Shown piece after piece: positions 41,738-52,400 of a stretch of 64,000 nucleotides of DNA. The stretch lies in contig JAVDKK010000003.1 in assembly GCA_030849945.1 (NCBI GenBank), forward strand, positions 806,001-870,000, in the 5' to 3' direction. Source of the stretch: Schauerella fraxinea. Its GTDB lineage: Bacteria; Pseudomonadota; Gammaproteobacteria; Burkholderiales; Burkholderiaceae_B. The notes beneath the pieces were generated by a model, which saw nothing but the letters and a program-made list of their open reading frames with translations, searched no databases and was not told where the DNA came from. The translations under genes and the position numbers were made by a program. Positions within the stretch are counted from its first letter, which is position 1. Each line of letters begins with the position of its first letter.

Positions 41738-42733
41738 ATGTGGAGTTGCCGCAGCATCAAATCGTTGGTAAGCCTGACGGCATTGGCGGTGGGGCTTGGA
41801 TGCGCCGCCCATGCCCGTGCGCAGGGAGAGTACCCGCAGCGTCCGGTCACGATCGTCGTTGCCTTTGCACCGGGCGGTGCCACGGATGTGCTGGCGCGCA
41901 AGCTCGCCCAGAAGCTTGGTGAGCAGTACAAGCAATCCTTCGTGGTCGAAAACAAGCCGGGGGCAGGCGGCAATATCGGCAGCGTTTACGCCAGTCGAGC
42001 CAAACCGGACGGATACACGCTTTATTTGGGTACTGTGGCGTCGCATGGCGTCGCGCCCAACTTGTACAAGAGCCCCGGCTACGACCCGATCAAGGATTTC
42101 ACGCCGATCGGGCTGATTGCTGCCAGCCCGCAGATCATCGTGGTCAACAAGGCGTCGCCGCTGCAATCGATCGATGACCTCGTGCGTCATGGCAAAACCG
42201 ATGGTGCGACCTATGCGTCTTCAGGGTCGGGCACCACCATCCATCTGGCCGGTGAAATGTTCAACATCAAGGCGGGAACGAAGATGGAGCATGTGCCGTT
42301 TTCCGGTAGCGGTCCGGCGGTCAATGCGCTATTGGGCGGCCATGTGAACGTGATGTTCGACGATATGCCGTCCTCGGCGCCCCATGTGAAGGCCGGTAGC
42401 CTGCGCGCATTGGCGGTGACCGGTACACAGCGTTCACCGTTGTTTCCAGAACTGCCCACGCTTTCGGAGGTCGGCAAGCCTTATGGGCTGGAAGGCTTCG
42501 ACGTGTCCGCCTGGTTTTTTCTCGGCGCGCCCGCGGGCATTCCAAGCGACGTTGCGGATTCACTGAACAAAACACTCAATACGATTCTCGTCGAAGACGA
42601 TCTGAAAAATTATGCTGCCGAACGAGGGGCCCAAACATTGCCCGGCACACGCGCGCAGGCCAGCCAGTTCATCGCGGCGGAACTGAAAAAGTGGGACGAG
42701 ATCATCACCGCAGGCAATATTCCGAAGCTGTGA
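41738..42733 (+). CDS. Bug/TctC-family periplasmic binding protein
   Basis: Secreted receptor of 331 residues. ATG 41738 follows GGGAG and begins a signal peptide (KSLVSLTALAVGLGCAAHAR). The mature opening EYPQRPVTIVVAFAPGGATD, then ENKPGAGGNIGSVYASR and DGYTLYLGTVAS are typical Bug blocks. The amidase gene starts 40 bp downstream, suggesting that the ligand is an amide or its acid product. No permease genes are present. Confidence 0.93.
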   Translation: MWSCRSIKSLVSLTALAVGLGCAAHARAQGEYPQRPVTIVVAFAPGGATDVLARKLAQKLGEQYKQSFVVENKPGAGGNIGSVYASRAKPDGYTLYLGTVASHGVAPNLYKSPGYDPIKDFTPIGLIAASPQIIVVNKASPLQSIDDLVRHGKTDGATYASSGSGTTIHLAGEMFNIKAGTKMEHVPFSGSGPAVNALLGGHVNVMFDDMPSSAPHVKAGSLRALAVTGTQRSPLFPELPTLSEVGKPYGLEGFDVSAWFFLGAPAGIPSDVADSLNKTLNTILVEDDLKNYAAERGAQTLPGTRAQASQFIAAELKKWDEIITAGNIPKL

Positions 42734-42773
42734 TGTCGCAGCTCATCACCGTCATCCTCTTCTGGAGAGCCCG

Positions 42774-44375
42774 TTGAATAGCCCGCTTCGTCACGATAGC
42801 GATTTGCTTGCCCATTGGCGCGACACGGTCGATAAGCTCGCTGCGGTAAGCGGAAGCGGGCCGGGACTGATGCCCGACGCGATGGCGCACGCATTGCAGG
42901 CGACCGCCGCGCCACTGCAACGGGCGGCGTCTACACCGCCGGCATCGTCCGCTCTGGGCTGGCAAGACTGGTGGGAAAAGCGCGATTTGATCACGCGTGG
43001 CGAGGTGTCGGTGCGAGAGATCGCGCAAGTAGCGCTCGACCGCTTGGCGAACGTGCAGAGCTCCACTTCAGCGTGCGTTGAATTGCTGCGGGATTCTGCG
43101 CTCGAACAGGCTAGTCGTTTGGACCAACGGCTGGCGGCCGGCGAATCGCTGGGCCTTCTGGGTGGCATGCCTTTGGCGCACAAGGATCTTTTGCATCGGG
43201 CGGGGCGCGAGGTGGGATATGGCATGTCGCAGCCAGCTGCTGTAGCGTCGCGCGATGCGACCGTGCTGCGCCGATTCGATCATGCCGACGCACTGCATCT
43301 TGCGCGTCTGCACATGACTGAACTTGCGTTCGATCCATCAGGTGCGAATGCTGCAGCGGGTGACTGCCGTAATCCATGGTCGATCGACCGGATACCCGGG
43401 GGATCTTCCAGCGGGTCTGCGGCGGTGGTCGCAGCAGGCGCCGTGGATGGGGCGCTGGGCAGCGATACCGGCGGCTCGATCCGGATCCCTGCGGCGCTCT
43501 GCGGTGTGACGGGCTTGAAGCCCACATTCGGATTGGTCAGCCGAACCGGGGCCATGAGTTTGAGTGCCACGCATGATCATCTTGGCCCAATTGCGCGCAG
43601 CGCGCGTGACTGTGCGTTGATGCTTGAAGCGGTCGCCGGCTTCGACGCCGCCGATGCGGGTAGTCTCGCAGCGCCGTATCCCGGCGCGGACTATACAAGT
43701 CGCCTGCATATGCCGTTGACGGGAATGCGCCTTGGCGTGCCGCGAGGCTACTTCGCGGCGGACATCCATCCGAGCATCAGCGCCGTGATCGAGCAGAGCA
43801 TCGCCTCGTTTCGGCAATTGGGTGTTGAAATCGTCGACGTGCCCGACTTCCCTTATGACGCCATCAATGCGTTGGCCATCATGATGATCCGTGCCGAGGC
43901 CACGGCGTTGTACGAGCAACTGATGACGAAAACGGGCCCGGCATTGCTGGGTGCATTCACGCGCAGCAGGCTGCAGGAAGGGTTCTCGATTCCGGCGACG
44001 TTGTATCTGCAGGCGTCAGCCTTGCGCGGGCCGCTGCTCATGCGATTCGCGCAAACGGTGCTGGCGGATGTGGATGTGCTGCTGGCGCCGGTGTTTCCTT
44101 TGCCAACCCCGCGTATCGACGCGTTCGCGGCCATCGATCCGCAATCGCAGTTGCTGCGTGGCGAATTGACGCGGCTGACACGGCCAATCAATTTTCTGGG
44201 CTTGCCGTCGCTGGCGTTGCCAGGGGGCATGTGCACGCCGGATGACGGTGGCAGTGAAATGCCGGTGGGGTTTCAGTTGATTGCACGCCCTTATGGCGAA
44301 GCGCTGCTGTTTCAGTTCGGTCACGCGTTTCAACAGGCGACGCCGTGGCATCTGCGGCGCCCGCCGATACCCTGA
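42774..44375 (+). CDS. Amidase signature family enzyme
   Basis: Cytoplasmic amidase of 533 residues, somewhat longer than the usual 450-500 because of an N-terminal helical extension of about 70 residues. The Ser-cisSer-Lys triad is intact: K137 in PLAHKDLL, cis-serine in GGSSSGSA (S211 or S212), nucleophile S235 in GSDTGGSIR. Start is TTG 42774 with GGAG upstream. It follows the Bug receptor gene, so hydrolysis of an imported amide is the likely role. It is not the GatA subunit, since no gatB or gatC is nearby and the extension is atypical. Confidence 0.92.
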   Translation: MNSPLRHDSDLLAHWRDTVDKLAAVSGSGPGLMPDAMAHALQATAAPLQRAASTPPASSALGWQDWWEKRDLITRGEVSVREIAQVALDRLANVQSSTSACVELLRDSALEQASRLDQRLAAGESLGLLGGMPLAHKDLLHRAGREVGYGMSQPAAVASRDATVLRRFDHADALHLARLHMTELAFDPSGANAAAGDCRNPWSIDRIPGGSSSGSAAVVAAGAVDGALGSDTGGSIRIPAALCGVTGLKPTFGLVSRTGAMSLSATHDHLGPIARSARDCALMLEAVAGFDAADAGSLAAPYPGADYTSRLHMPLTGMRLGVPRGYFAADIHPSISAVIEQSIASFRQLGVEIVDVPDFPYDAINALAIMMIRAEATALYEQLMTKTGPALLGAFTRSRLQEGFSIPATLYLQASALRGPLLMRFAQTVLADVDVLLAPVFPLPTPRIDAFAAIDPQSQLLRGELTRLTRPINFLGLPSLALPGGMCTPDDGGSEMPVGFQLIARPYGEALLFQFGHAFQQATPWHLRRPPIP

Positions 44376-44424
44376 CGCGATCCAGGGGGCTTGCAGCGCC
44401 GTCAACGAGCACCACCCCCGCCCA

Positions 44425-45180
44425 TCAGCCGAGAATTTTCTTCAGCCGCGCAACCGCGATATGACCGATCTCGAGTGGCTTGGGATCGGTTGAGAACAGA
44501 ACAGCGCTGCCGAGATGCTTGCTATTGGTAATGCGCACGATGTGGTCCACGTTGACGAGAAGCGAACGCGACAGACGATAGAACGGCGGACAGGGCAGGT
44601 CCTGCGCGATCTTGGTCAACGTGCGATACACCAACGCGCTTTGTTGATGTTCCATTTTCAATTCGACATAGTCGCGGCTCGCAATGGCTGCGGAGATACT
44701 GTCGATGCGAACGACGCGGGTATTGCCGCTGCTTTTGAAAATCAGCGTCTTGCCCTGTTGATGGCTTTCCGTGGCCGCAGGCGGCAATATGCCGGTCTTT
44801 GCAAGGGGAGCCGATGCCTTTGGCGGCGCACCATGCGCTACGCGAAGTTTGTCGATGGCGGCATCGAATCGGGTCGGACTGACCGGCTTGAGTACGTAGT
44901 CCACCGCCTCGACATCAAATGCACGCCAAGCGTGGTCTGGATGGGCGGTGATGAAGATGACGAGCGGGCGCTTGGTCAACGTGGCCCAGAATGTCATGCC
45001 GCTGCCGTCGCCCAATTCGATGTCCATGAACACCGCGTCGGGTTGCTGTTCGGCGATGAGGACTTCGGCCTCGGTGCGCGAGGCCGCCTGACCGGTCACT
45101 TCGATGTCGGTGTGGGCCTGCAGCAGACGCTGCACGTAGCGTCTTGCGGGGGCTTCATCGTCCACAATGATCACCCGCAC
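44425..45180 (-). CDS. LytTR-type response regulator (LytR/AlgR family)
   Basis: Response regulator of 251 residues: a receiver (1-125) with acidic pair D7/D8, phosphoacceptor D53 (FMDIELGDG) and a late lysine in YVLKPVS, then a linker and a C-terminal LytTR DNA-binding domain beginning near LIFKSSGNTRVVRIDSISAA and containing FYRLSRSLLVNVDHIV. It overlaps the sensor kinase gene by 10 bp, so the two are translationally coupled. This pair is divergent from the giant autotransporter gene, the most obvious target. Confidence 0.93.
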   Translation of the reverse strand: MRVIIVDDEAPARRYVQRLLQAHTDIEVTGQAASRTEAEVLIAEQQPDAVFMDIELGDGSGMTFWATLTKRPLVIFITAHPDHAWRAFDVEAVDYVLKPVSPTRFDAAIDKLRVAHGAPPKASAPLAKTGILPPAATESHQQGKTLIFKSSGNTRVVRIDSISAAIASRDYVELKMEHQQSALVYRTLTKIAQDLPCPPFYRLSRSLLVNVDHIVRITNSKHLGSAVLFSTDPKPLEIGHIAVARLKKILG

Positions 45181-46235
45181 GGATGCCCTTCGATCTTCAA
45201 CGTCGCCAACGTGCGGCCTGCTTGGCTCGACAGGGAAAAGCTGTTGCGCGAGGGGTAGCGGATATCCAGCCGGCGTTGCAGGTTGGTCAGTCCGATGCCC
45301 GTGCTGTCTATCGGGATCGGGGTGCCGCTGTGTTCCGGGTTGTCGACCTCAACGTGCAGCACCGGCCCGTGCTTGGCGACGCGCACACCGATGTGAAACG
45401 AGCGGTCCTGCGTCTGCAGGCCATGTTTGATCGCGTTTTCGACCAGACACTGGATTGCCATGTGCGGGATGCTCACGGTAAGCGCTTGCGGATCGACCTG
45501 ACACGTATAGGTGAACCGGTCGTCGAATCGCAGCGCCTGAATCCTCAGGTACATTTCAACGGCTTCGATCTCATCGGCAAGCGAGCCGACGAACGTGTCG
45601 CGCTTCTTCAACGAATAACGCAGATAGCCCGCCAAGCCCCGCGTCATCTCTTCTGCGATGGCCGGCCGCTCGCCGATCTCGCTCACGATGGTATTGAGCG
45701 CATTGAACAGGAAGTGGGGTTCGATCTGGAGTTGCAGGCTTTCGACTTCAAGGCGCAGCGCCCTTGTTTCGGCTGCCAGGGCCTGCATGCGGTTTGCTCG
45801 CGCTTCCATTTCTGCGCGCACGCCGAGGTAAGCGAGCGTCCAAGCCGTGATGATGCTCAGGTGATAGATGAGTCCGATCACATATTCGTTGCCGCGGATG
45901 GTGGGCTCTTCGACTGGCGCCATGCCCACTCGAATCCGATACGCCACCAAGGCCAGAACGGCCGAGATGGAGACACACCAAAGACCCGCTGACGCAAGGC
46001 TTCGAATCACCGTGCCGGCGCGTATGCGTGTAAACGGTTGCCGTGCCATGGCGCTCGTGGCAAGAAAACCGAGCACGTCGACGACAGCGGTACACACGGC
46101 CGCGACGGCGAGATTCTGAAAAACGAGCAGCCGGATACAAAACCCGAATGTTGCCAGGATGGTCCAGCCGATCGCTTGCGCTTTCCAGAATTGCTTCTGG
46201 TACGCGTAGTCGCTGTTGTCTAAAGCAAGGGGCAT
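45171..46235 (-). CDS. LytS-like sensor histidine kinase
   Basis: Sensor kinase of 354 residues: four predicted membrane helices in the first 150 residues (for example AIGWTILATFGFCIRLLVFQ), a short coiled coil (EMEARANRMQALAAETRALR), then a His_kinase domain with the phosphoacceptor histidine in IEPHFLFNALNTI and an ATPase domain with VENAIKHGLQ and STGIGLTNLQRRL. No LytS-5TM motif is evident. It pairs with the overlapping LytTR regulator. The stimulus is unknown. Confidence 0.92.
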   Translation of the reverse strand: MPLALDNSDYAYQKQFWKAQAIGWTILATFGFCIRLLVFQNLAVAAVCTAVVDVLGFLATSAMARQPFTRIRAGTVIRSLASAGLWCVSISAVLALVAYRIRVGMAPVEEPTIRGNEYVIGLIYHLSIITAWTLAYLGVRAEMEARANRMQALAAETRALRLEVESLQLQIEPHFLFNALNTIVSEIGERPAIAEEMTRGLAGYLRYSLKKRDTFVGSLADEIEAVEMYLRIQALRFDDRFTYTCQVDPQALTVSIPHMAIQCLVENAIKHGLQTQDRSFHIGVRVAKHGPVLHVEVDNPEHSGTPIPIDSTGIGLTNLQRRLDIRYPSRNSFSLSSQAGRTLATLKIEGHPCG

Positions 46236-46485
46236 GGCAACGGCTGAATCGGAGAGGGTGCTTGCCGCACTCGAGCGATCGAACGCCTGCGTGCAAGGGA
46301 GGAGGCGCTCACATTTTATCGCTTTGATCGTTACATTTAGATGGATTCATCGAGCCGATGCGCGCTTTCTTCGAATAACGATAACGTTTTTGAAAGGTGA
46401 ATGGAAGAATCCGCAGCGCTCCTCTCGATTGCGATGCGCCGGAATTGCAGGTGGGCACTCCCGACGTTTTATTGAAGGACATCCC
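46236..46485 (+). promoter_or_regulatory. Divergent promoter region of the LytST-like pair and giant autotransporter
   Basis: The 250 bp contain an AT-rich block (46313-46345), the pair GATCGTTACATTTAG and AATAACGATAACGTTTTTGA, and a second ACGTTTT copy (46464-46470) near the ribosome site. LytTR proteins bind direct repeats of short motifs about 12-13 bp long, but I cannot define a convincing pair. A short frame MEESAALLSI... (46401-46475) ends just before the autotransporter ribosome site GAAGGA and could be a leader peptide. Confidence 0.4.
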
Positions 46486-49400
46486 ATGTTGCCCAACGGT
46501 GCACCGCAGCCCCGCAGATCGAATCCGTTTTTCAGGCATGTTGCCTTGTCGACGTTGGCGTTGAGCGCCGTAGGCCTGCTCTTTACTGACGCCTCGGCCG
46601 CCGAGCCATCGGCAGCGCTGCTGGTAGACCGTCAGCAACCCGCAGCGATCAATGGGGCAGCAGGTGCCCTGGGCATTTCTGTCGCGCTGAACATCGTCCC
46701 TGAGGATCTCACCTTGCTCGCCCCGCAGTCGGGCCTGTTCGTGCGCAGCATCGGTGGTGCGGGCGGAGACAGTGATGGATCGAGCGGTGGACGCGGGGGC
46801 GATGGGGGTACGGCCTCGATCCAATACGCGGGCAAGCTCGTCATTCAGGGCAATGGCGTGGCGGGATCGTCGGCTATCGGCACCAATCCGGGCGTCTACG
46901 ATGACGACGGCGGCGTGTTCGGTCTCTATGCGGCATCGGCCGGTGGTACCGGTGGCAACGCGCTATCCAGCGTGCTTGGTGGCGGCAGCGGGGGCACAGG
47001 CGGTCGCGCTCAGGCGGTGATGATTTCGAATGCGGGGTCGATCACGCTTGACGCGGTCTTGCCGTATGGCGCGGCTGGGATCTACGGTGGAAGCGTCGGC
47101 GGGCGCGGCGGCAATCAGGACGATCAAGCGAGCGGCGATCAGGTAGGCGGCGACGGCAACAACGGTGGCACCGTGTCCATCGATAACCGAGGCGCGATTA
47201 CCGTGCGCACGTCGCAGGGCGGGCGCTTCGCGTGGGGCGTAGCAGCGGAAAGCCTGGGCAATCTTGCTGGGTTGAATGCATCTTCGGGCGGTTCGGGTGA
47301 GTTTGTGGCCGTCACGAATAGCGGCGCAGTCGATGTCTCCACGCAGCCGGCAATCTTCTCGAATGGGGTCAGAGGCGTTTCCGCCAGCAGTATCGGTGCG
47401 GCCGCTTCAACCTCGCAGGATGGGAGTGACGACGGCGGTCCGGGCGGGTTCTTCTACGGCGTGAACGTGTCGCATACGTCGAGCGTGAACGTGGTGAGCC
47501 GGGGGCTATCCAAGCCTGTCGATGTATCGAGTGTTTCCGGTGGGATCGTGGCGATCGCTGCGGGTGGTCAGGGTGGGGATGGCCCGGATACCGCCACTAA
47601 CACGAGCAACGAAAAGGCCGGCGCAGGTGGCGGTTTTTTCGCCACGCCGAACGTATCGAAAGCGGTGACCGTCTTGATCGGTGATGCGGCGAGCATCACC
47701 ACGGATGGTGGCTATCTGCCCGGCGTGGCGGCGATCGCACAGGGCGGTGCGGGCGGGGCGGGCCGCTCCAGGAGCAATGGCGCCAGCGGCGGCGCGAGCG
47801 GCATGGTGCAGGTCGATGTGAACGGCAATGCGCAAATCACGACGAACGGGACGTCTTCATTCGGCGTATTGGCGCGGACTCAGGGCGGGGATGGTGGCGT
47901 TGTGCGCACCAGCTCCGGCCTCGTGGATGTCACGTCGCAGGCCGCAGGGCGTGGCGGCAATGCCGGCGCCGTGGATCTGACGGTGGGCAGCAGCGGCGGC
48001 GTGGTAGTGAGCACACTCGGCTCCAATGCTTCTGCCTTGACCGCCCAGTCGCTTGGCGGTGCGGGCGGCGGCACGAGCAGCAGCTTCGAATTTTTCGTCA
48101 ACACACCTGTGGGTGTGGGCCAAGGCGGCTCGCCGGGTCGGGTGTCGGTCAGCTCGGGTGCAAAACTCAACACTGGGGGTGACTATGCGCACGGTATCGT
48201 GGCGCAGTCCATTGGTGGCGGCGGCGGTGTGGCCGGCGAATCGAACGGCATCATTGGGGTGGGTGCGCGGGGTGGGCAAGGCGCCGTGGGTGGCGAGGTC
48301 TTCGTCTATCAGTCCAACGCGATCGGCACCCTGGGCACAGCCGCGATCGGTATTCTCTCGCAATCCATCGGCGGCGGCGGCGGCGATGGCGGCAATGCGA
48401 ACGGCGTGATCGGCGTCGGCGGTCAGGGCGGCACCGGTGGCGACGCCGGACGACCGGATCTCACGCTGAAGGACAGCACGATCGGTACCAAAGGCGACTT
48501 TGCCTACGGCGTCGTGACGCAGTCGATCGGCGGCGGGGGCGGCAACGGCGGTGACGTCATCACGGTATCCGCAGGCGTACCGCCAATCGGCATCGGCGGT
48601 ACGGGCGGCGCTGCAGGGACGGGCAACACAGCGTCGGTGTCTGTAGACAACGCGACCCTTTCGACGGCGGGCGATAACGCGCACGGGATGGTGACGCAGT
48701 CTGTGGGCGGCGGTGGGGGCGTGGGCGGTAACGCAAGGGGTGTGGCCTTGGCGCCGGCATCGTTCCAAATGGCCGGTGGCGGGGGGAAAGGCGGGAGCGC
48801 AGGCTCGGCCAGCATCAACGCAAACCGGCTCGCGCTCTCGACCCTCGGCAGTCACGCAAGCGGCGTGATCGTGCAGTCGATCGGCGGCGGCGGGGGTACA
48901 GGCGGTTCTGCGGCAAGCGTGGATGCGTTTGCAGGCTTCGCGGCGTCTGCCTCGGTGGGGGGCTCGGGCACCGGCGCCGGGCAAGGCGGCACAGCCACCG
49001 CCAGCTTGAGCAACAGCACGATTACGACGGGTCGCGTGGCGACCACGGCCACCGATGCGCATGGGCTCCTGGTGCAGTCGATCGGCGGTGGGGGCGGGGT
49101 CGCCGGCGGCTCCTTCTCGAAGGCCTTTGCGGTCGCGGTGCCCGTTGGCGACGTGACGGTGGGCGCTGCAGCGTCGGCATCGGTAGGCGGCACAGGCGGC
49201 GACGGCGGTGCTGCCGGTACGGCGTCGGGCATGCTCGACGCATCGTCGATCACCACCTACGGCAGCGGCTCGCATGGTGCCTTGGTGCAGTCGATTGGCG
49301 GTGGCGGCGGTGTGGGCGGCAGCGCGTCGTCAGCTGCCGGGGTGTTGGGTATCAGCGAGTCGACCGAGGTGAGCCTGTCGACGGCTTTGGGTGGATCGGG

Positions 49401-52400
49401 TGGGAAAGGCGGGGATGGCGCGGCAGCGTCACTTGCGTTGACCAATCGCAGCGTCATCCAGACATTCGGCGATTTTGCCAATGCGGCATTGGTGCAATCG
49501 ATTGGCGGTGGCGGAGGCAACGCGGCGATCGGATCGGCAAGCGCCACGAACCGACGCGCCGGCGGCAATCTCGGGATCACGCTTGGACTTGGCGGCAAAG
49601 GGGACTCGGCGGGCCAAGGCGGTGCCGTCAGTTTGACCACCTCGCAAGACAGCTCCTTGATCACTCAGGGCGATGGCGCGCGTGGCGCGCTTCTCCAGTC
49701 GATCGGCGGCGGTGGAGGCAACTCGCAGGGCGGCAGCTTCGGGCTCGAGGCGGTCATTCCGTCGAGCACCAGCGAACCCACGGGCACCGCAGGCGCCCCG
49801 AGCACGGGCGGTAGCGCGGCAAGCAACGGCGACAGCGCCGCAAGCGGCCCCACAACATTGAGTGCCACGATACAAATCGGCCGTACTGGCGCGAATGGCG
49901 GATCGGGCGGCGCCATCGCGTTGGATGTGGACGGCACGATCGGCACGGCTGGTGTCGACGCAGACGGCTTGACCGCGCAGAGCATTGGCGGGGGCGGCGG
50001 GCTTGGCGGATCGGTCGGCGAAACGAAGAGCGCATCCGATAGCGAAGGCAGCGGTGGAGAATCCGAATCCGACGACAACGGTTCGTCGTATGGCTTGAAC
50101 TTGAGCGTTGGCGGCTCGGGCGGCGGTGCGGGTAAGGGTGGCGACATCGGCTCAGCCGCACAACCCGCGAGGCTGGCCGCGCGGATCGTGACGCTTGGCG
50201 ATTTCGCAGATGGCATCGTGCTGCAGTCGATCGGCGGCGGCGGGGGCCAGGGTGGCACGGCAGCCGTGGCCAGCAGCAGCGCCAAGACGAGCCTGGCGCT
50301 TTCACTGGGGGGGGCGGGGGGCACCGGTCTGGACGGCGGCAACGTCTACGTCAATTTCGACGATAGCGCCGATGGCGCAAGTGTGGACACCAGCGGTTAT
50401 GCCGCGCACGGCGTCGTGATTCAAACGATTGGCGGCGGCGGCGGGATGGCGGCGTCGCGCTCCCCGCGCGTGAAGGGCACGATCAATCTCGCCCGCAACG
50501 GAGGATCCGACGGCAATGGCGGAAACATCACCATCACAAATGGTTGGCTTGCCTCCGCAACCCGCGGCGACGATGCGCATGCGGTAATCCTTCAGTCGAT
50601 TGGCAGCGGCGGGGGCATTGCGTCAGTGGGCAGTTCGGCGGGCGATGCCATGCCAGGCGCATCGGCACTGGCGGTGACGCTCGGCGGCAATTCGAGAACG
50701 ACAGGCACCGGCGGCGCGGTGACGTTGACGACCGGGGTCAATCTCGTCACCCGTGGCGATCGTTCGGTGGGGCTGATTGCGCAATCGATCGGTGGCGGTG
50801 GTGGCATCGCAACCGGTCCGGCGGCGAATTTCTCGGCGATCGATCTGGGCATGGGCGGCGCGAACGGCGGCACGGTCAACCTCAACCTGACGCGGTCGTC
50901 TTCGGTCTCGACGACCGGTGCCGGTGCGCACGGCATCATCGCTCAATCGATCGGCGGCAGCGGTGGCCTGGTGGGCGACCTCTCGCAGAAAACGCAGTTG
51001 GCCAATGGCACGTTGCGCAAAGGCGGCATGGGTAACGGCGCGGCGGTGAGCGTGGTTGTCGACGGCACGGTGCAGACGCAGGGCGCGAATGCGCACGGCG
51101 TGGTGGCGCAGTCGCTTGGGGATGGTGGCGTGTTCGGTTCGATTCCGGGTCAAGGGTTGGCGGGATCGACCAACGCCGTGGGTACAGGCTTGTCCGGTAA
51201 TGTGTCGGTGGACGTGAAGGATGTGATGGCGACCGGCGTGGGATCGACGGCCGTATTTGCACAAAGCGCTGCGGGTCAGTTCGATTTCAACGGCAACATC
51301 GACGTCAACATCAATGGCAACGTGGTGGGCGGTTCCGGTCCTGATGGCAGCGGCGTGTGGCTCGTTTCCGGCAAGTCCAATACGCTGCGCGTCAATCCGG
51401 GCGCATCGCTTGCCGCGGCCTCCGGCGTTGCGGTGCGCTATACGGTCGAGCGTGCCGATGCGCCGACCGCCAGGCTTGCCGTTTTCAATAGTGGCACCAT
51501 CGATGGCGATATCCTGTGCTCGGGTGGGTCGGCCACACCCTGCGATGTTGAGAACACCGGCACGCTGCAAGGCGCTACGCGTTACGAAGCCAATGTGCAG
51601 AATGCGGGCACGCTGCTCATCGGCAAACCGGGCACGTTCTCTGCATTGACGGTCGCGGGCAATTTCGCGCAAGCGTCGGCCGGCGTGCTGCGCGCCGATG
51701 TGGATTTTGCCGGCATGCGGTCTTCGCAATTGATCGTGCAGGGCAACGCCGTGCTCAATGGCGTGCTCGATGTGGTACCGACCACGGTGCTGCCGAACCG
51801 TGAGCTGGCGATCGTTCGAGTGGCGGGTACATCCTCAGGCGCACTGCAAGCTGTCGATTCGCCAATCTTCGACTACGATGCCCGGCAGGTTGGGCAGGAC
51901 CACGCCATTCGCGTGGTGGGAGCGTCGTTCGACGCCCCGACGCTGGGGTTGTCGGATGGCCAGAGCAGCGTGGCGCGCTATCTGCAACGTGGCTGGGATC
52001 GTGGCGGTTCGCCTGAACTGGCTCGCCTCTACGGTGCGCTCGATCTCGCTGCACGCGCCGGCGCCGGAGACTATCGGCGAAGCTTGAGCGATCTGTCGCC
52101 GGGCGTGTCGTTGGCACCTGCGGCGCAAATGCACTCGGGCATGACCCGCTTTGCTAATGCGATGCTGTCATGTCCGGTATTCGACGGCCAGAATGCGTCG
52201 ATGCGTGAACGCGATTGCTTCTGGGGCCAGGTGACCGGCCGCACGACCAGCGGTGGCGGTGCTGGCAGCGTTTCCGACTATTCGTATGACAGCGTGACTT
52301 ACCAGGTTGGCGGTCAGAAACAGGTGTCACCCACGTGGTTCGTGGGCGGTTCGGCCGCCTATCAGGATGCCACGTTGCGAGGCGACGATCGCCGCGTGCG

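Noticed and set aside
42774..44375. The amidase as GatA of the tRNA amidotransferase
   Set aside because: No gatB or gatC is adjacent, the protein has an extra N-terminal region, and it is paired with a Bug receptor, pointing to a catabolic amidase.
47857..49275. A 472-codon minus-strand frame inside the giant autotransporter
   Set aside because: Its sequence is an artefact of the glycine repeat read backwards (Ala/Pro/Arg-rich low complexity), with no start signal.
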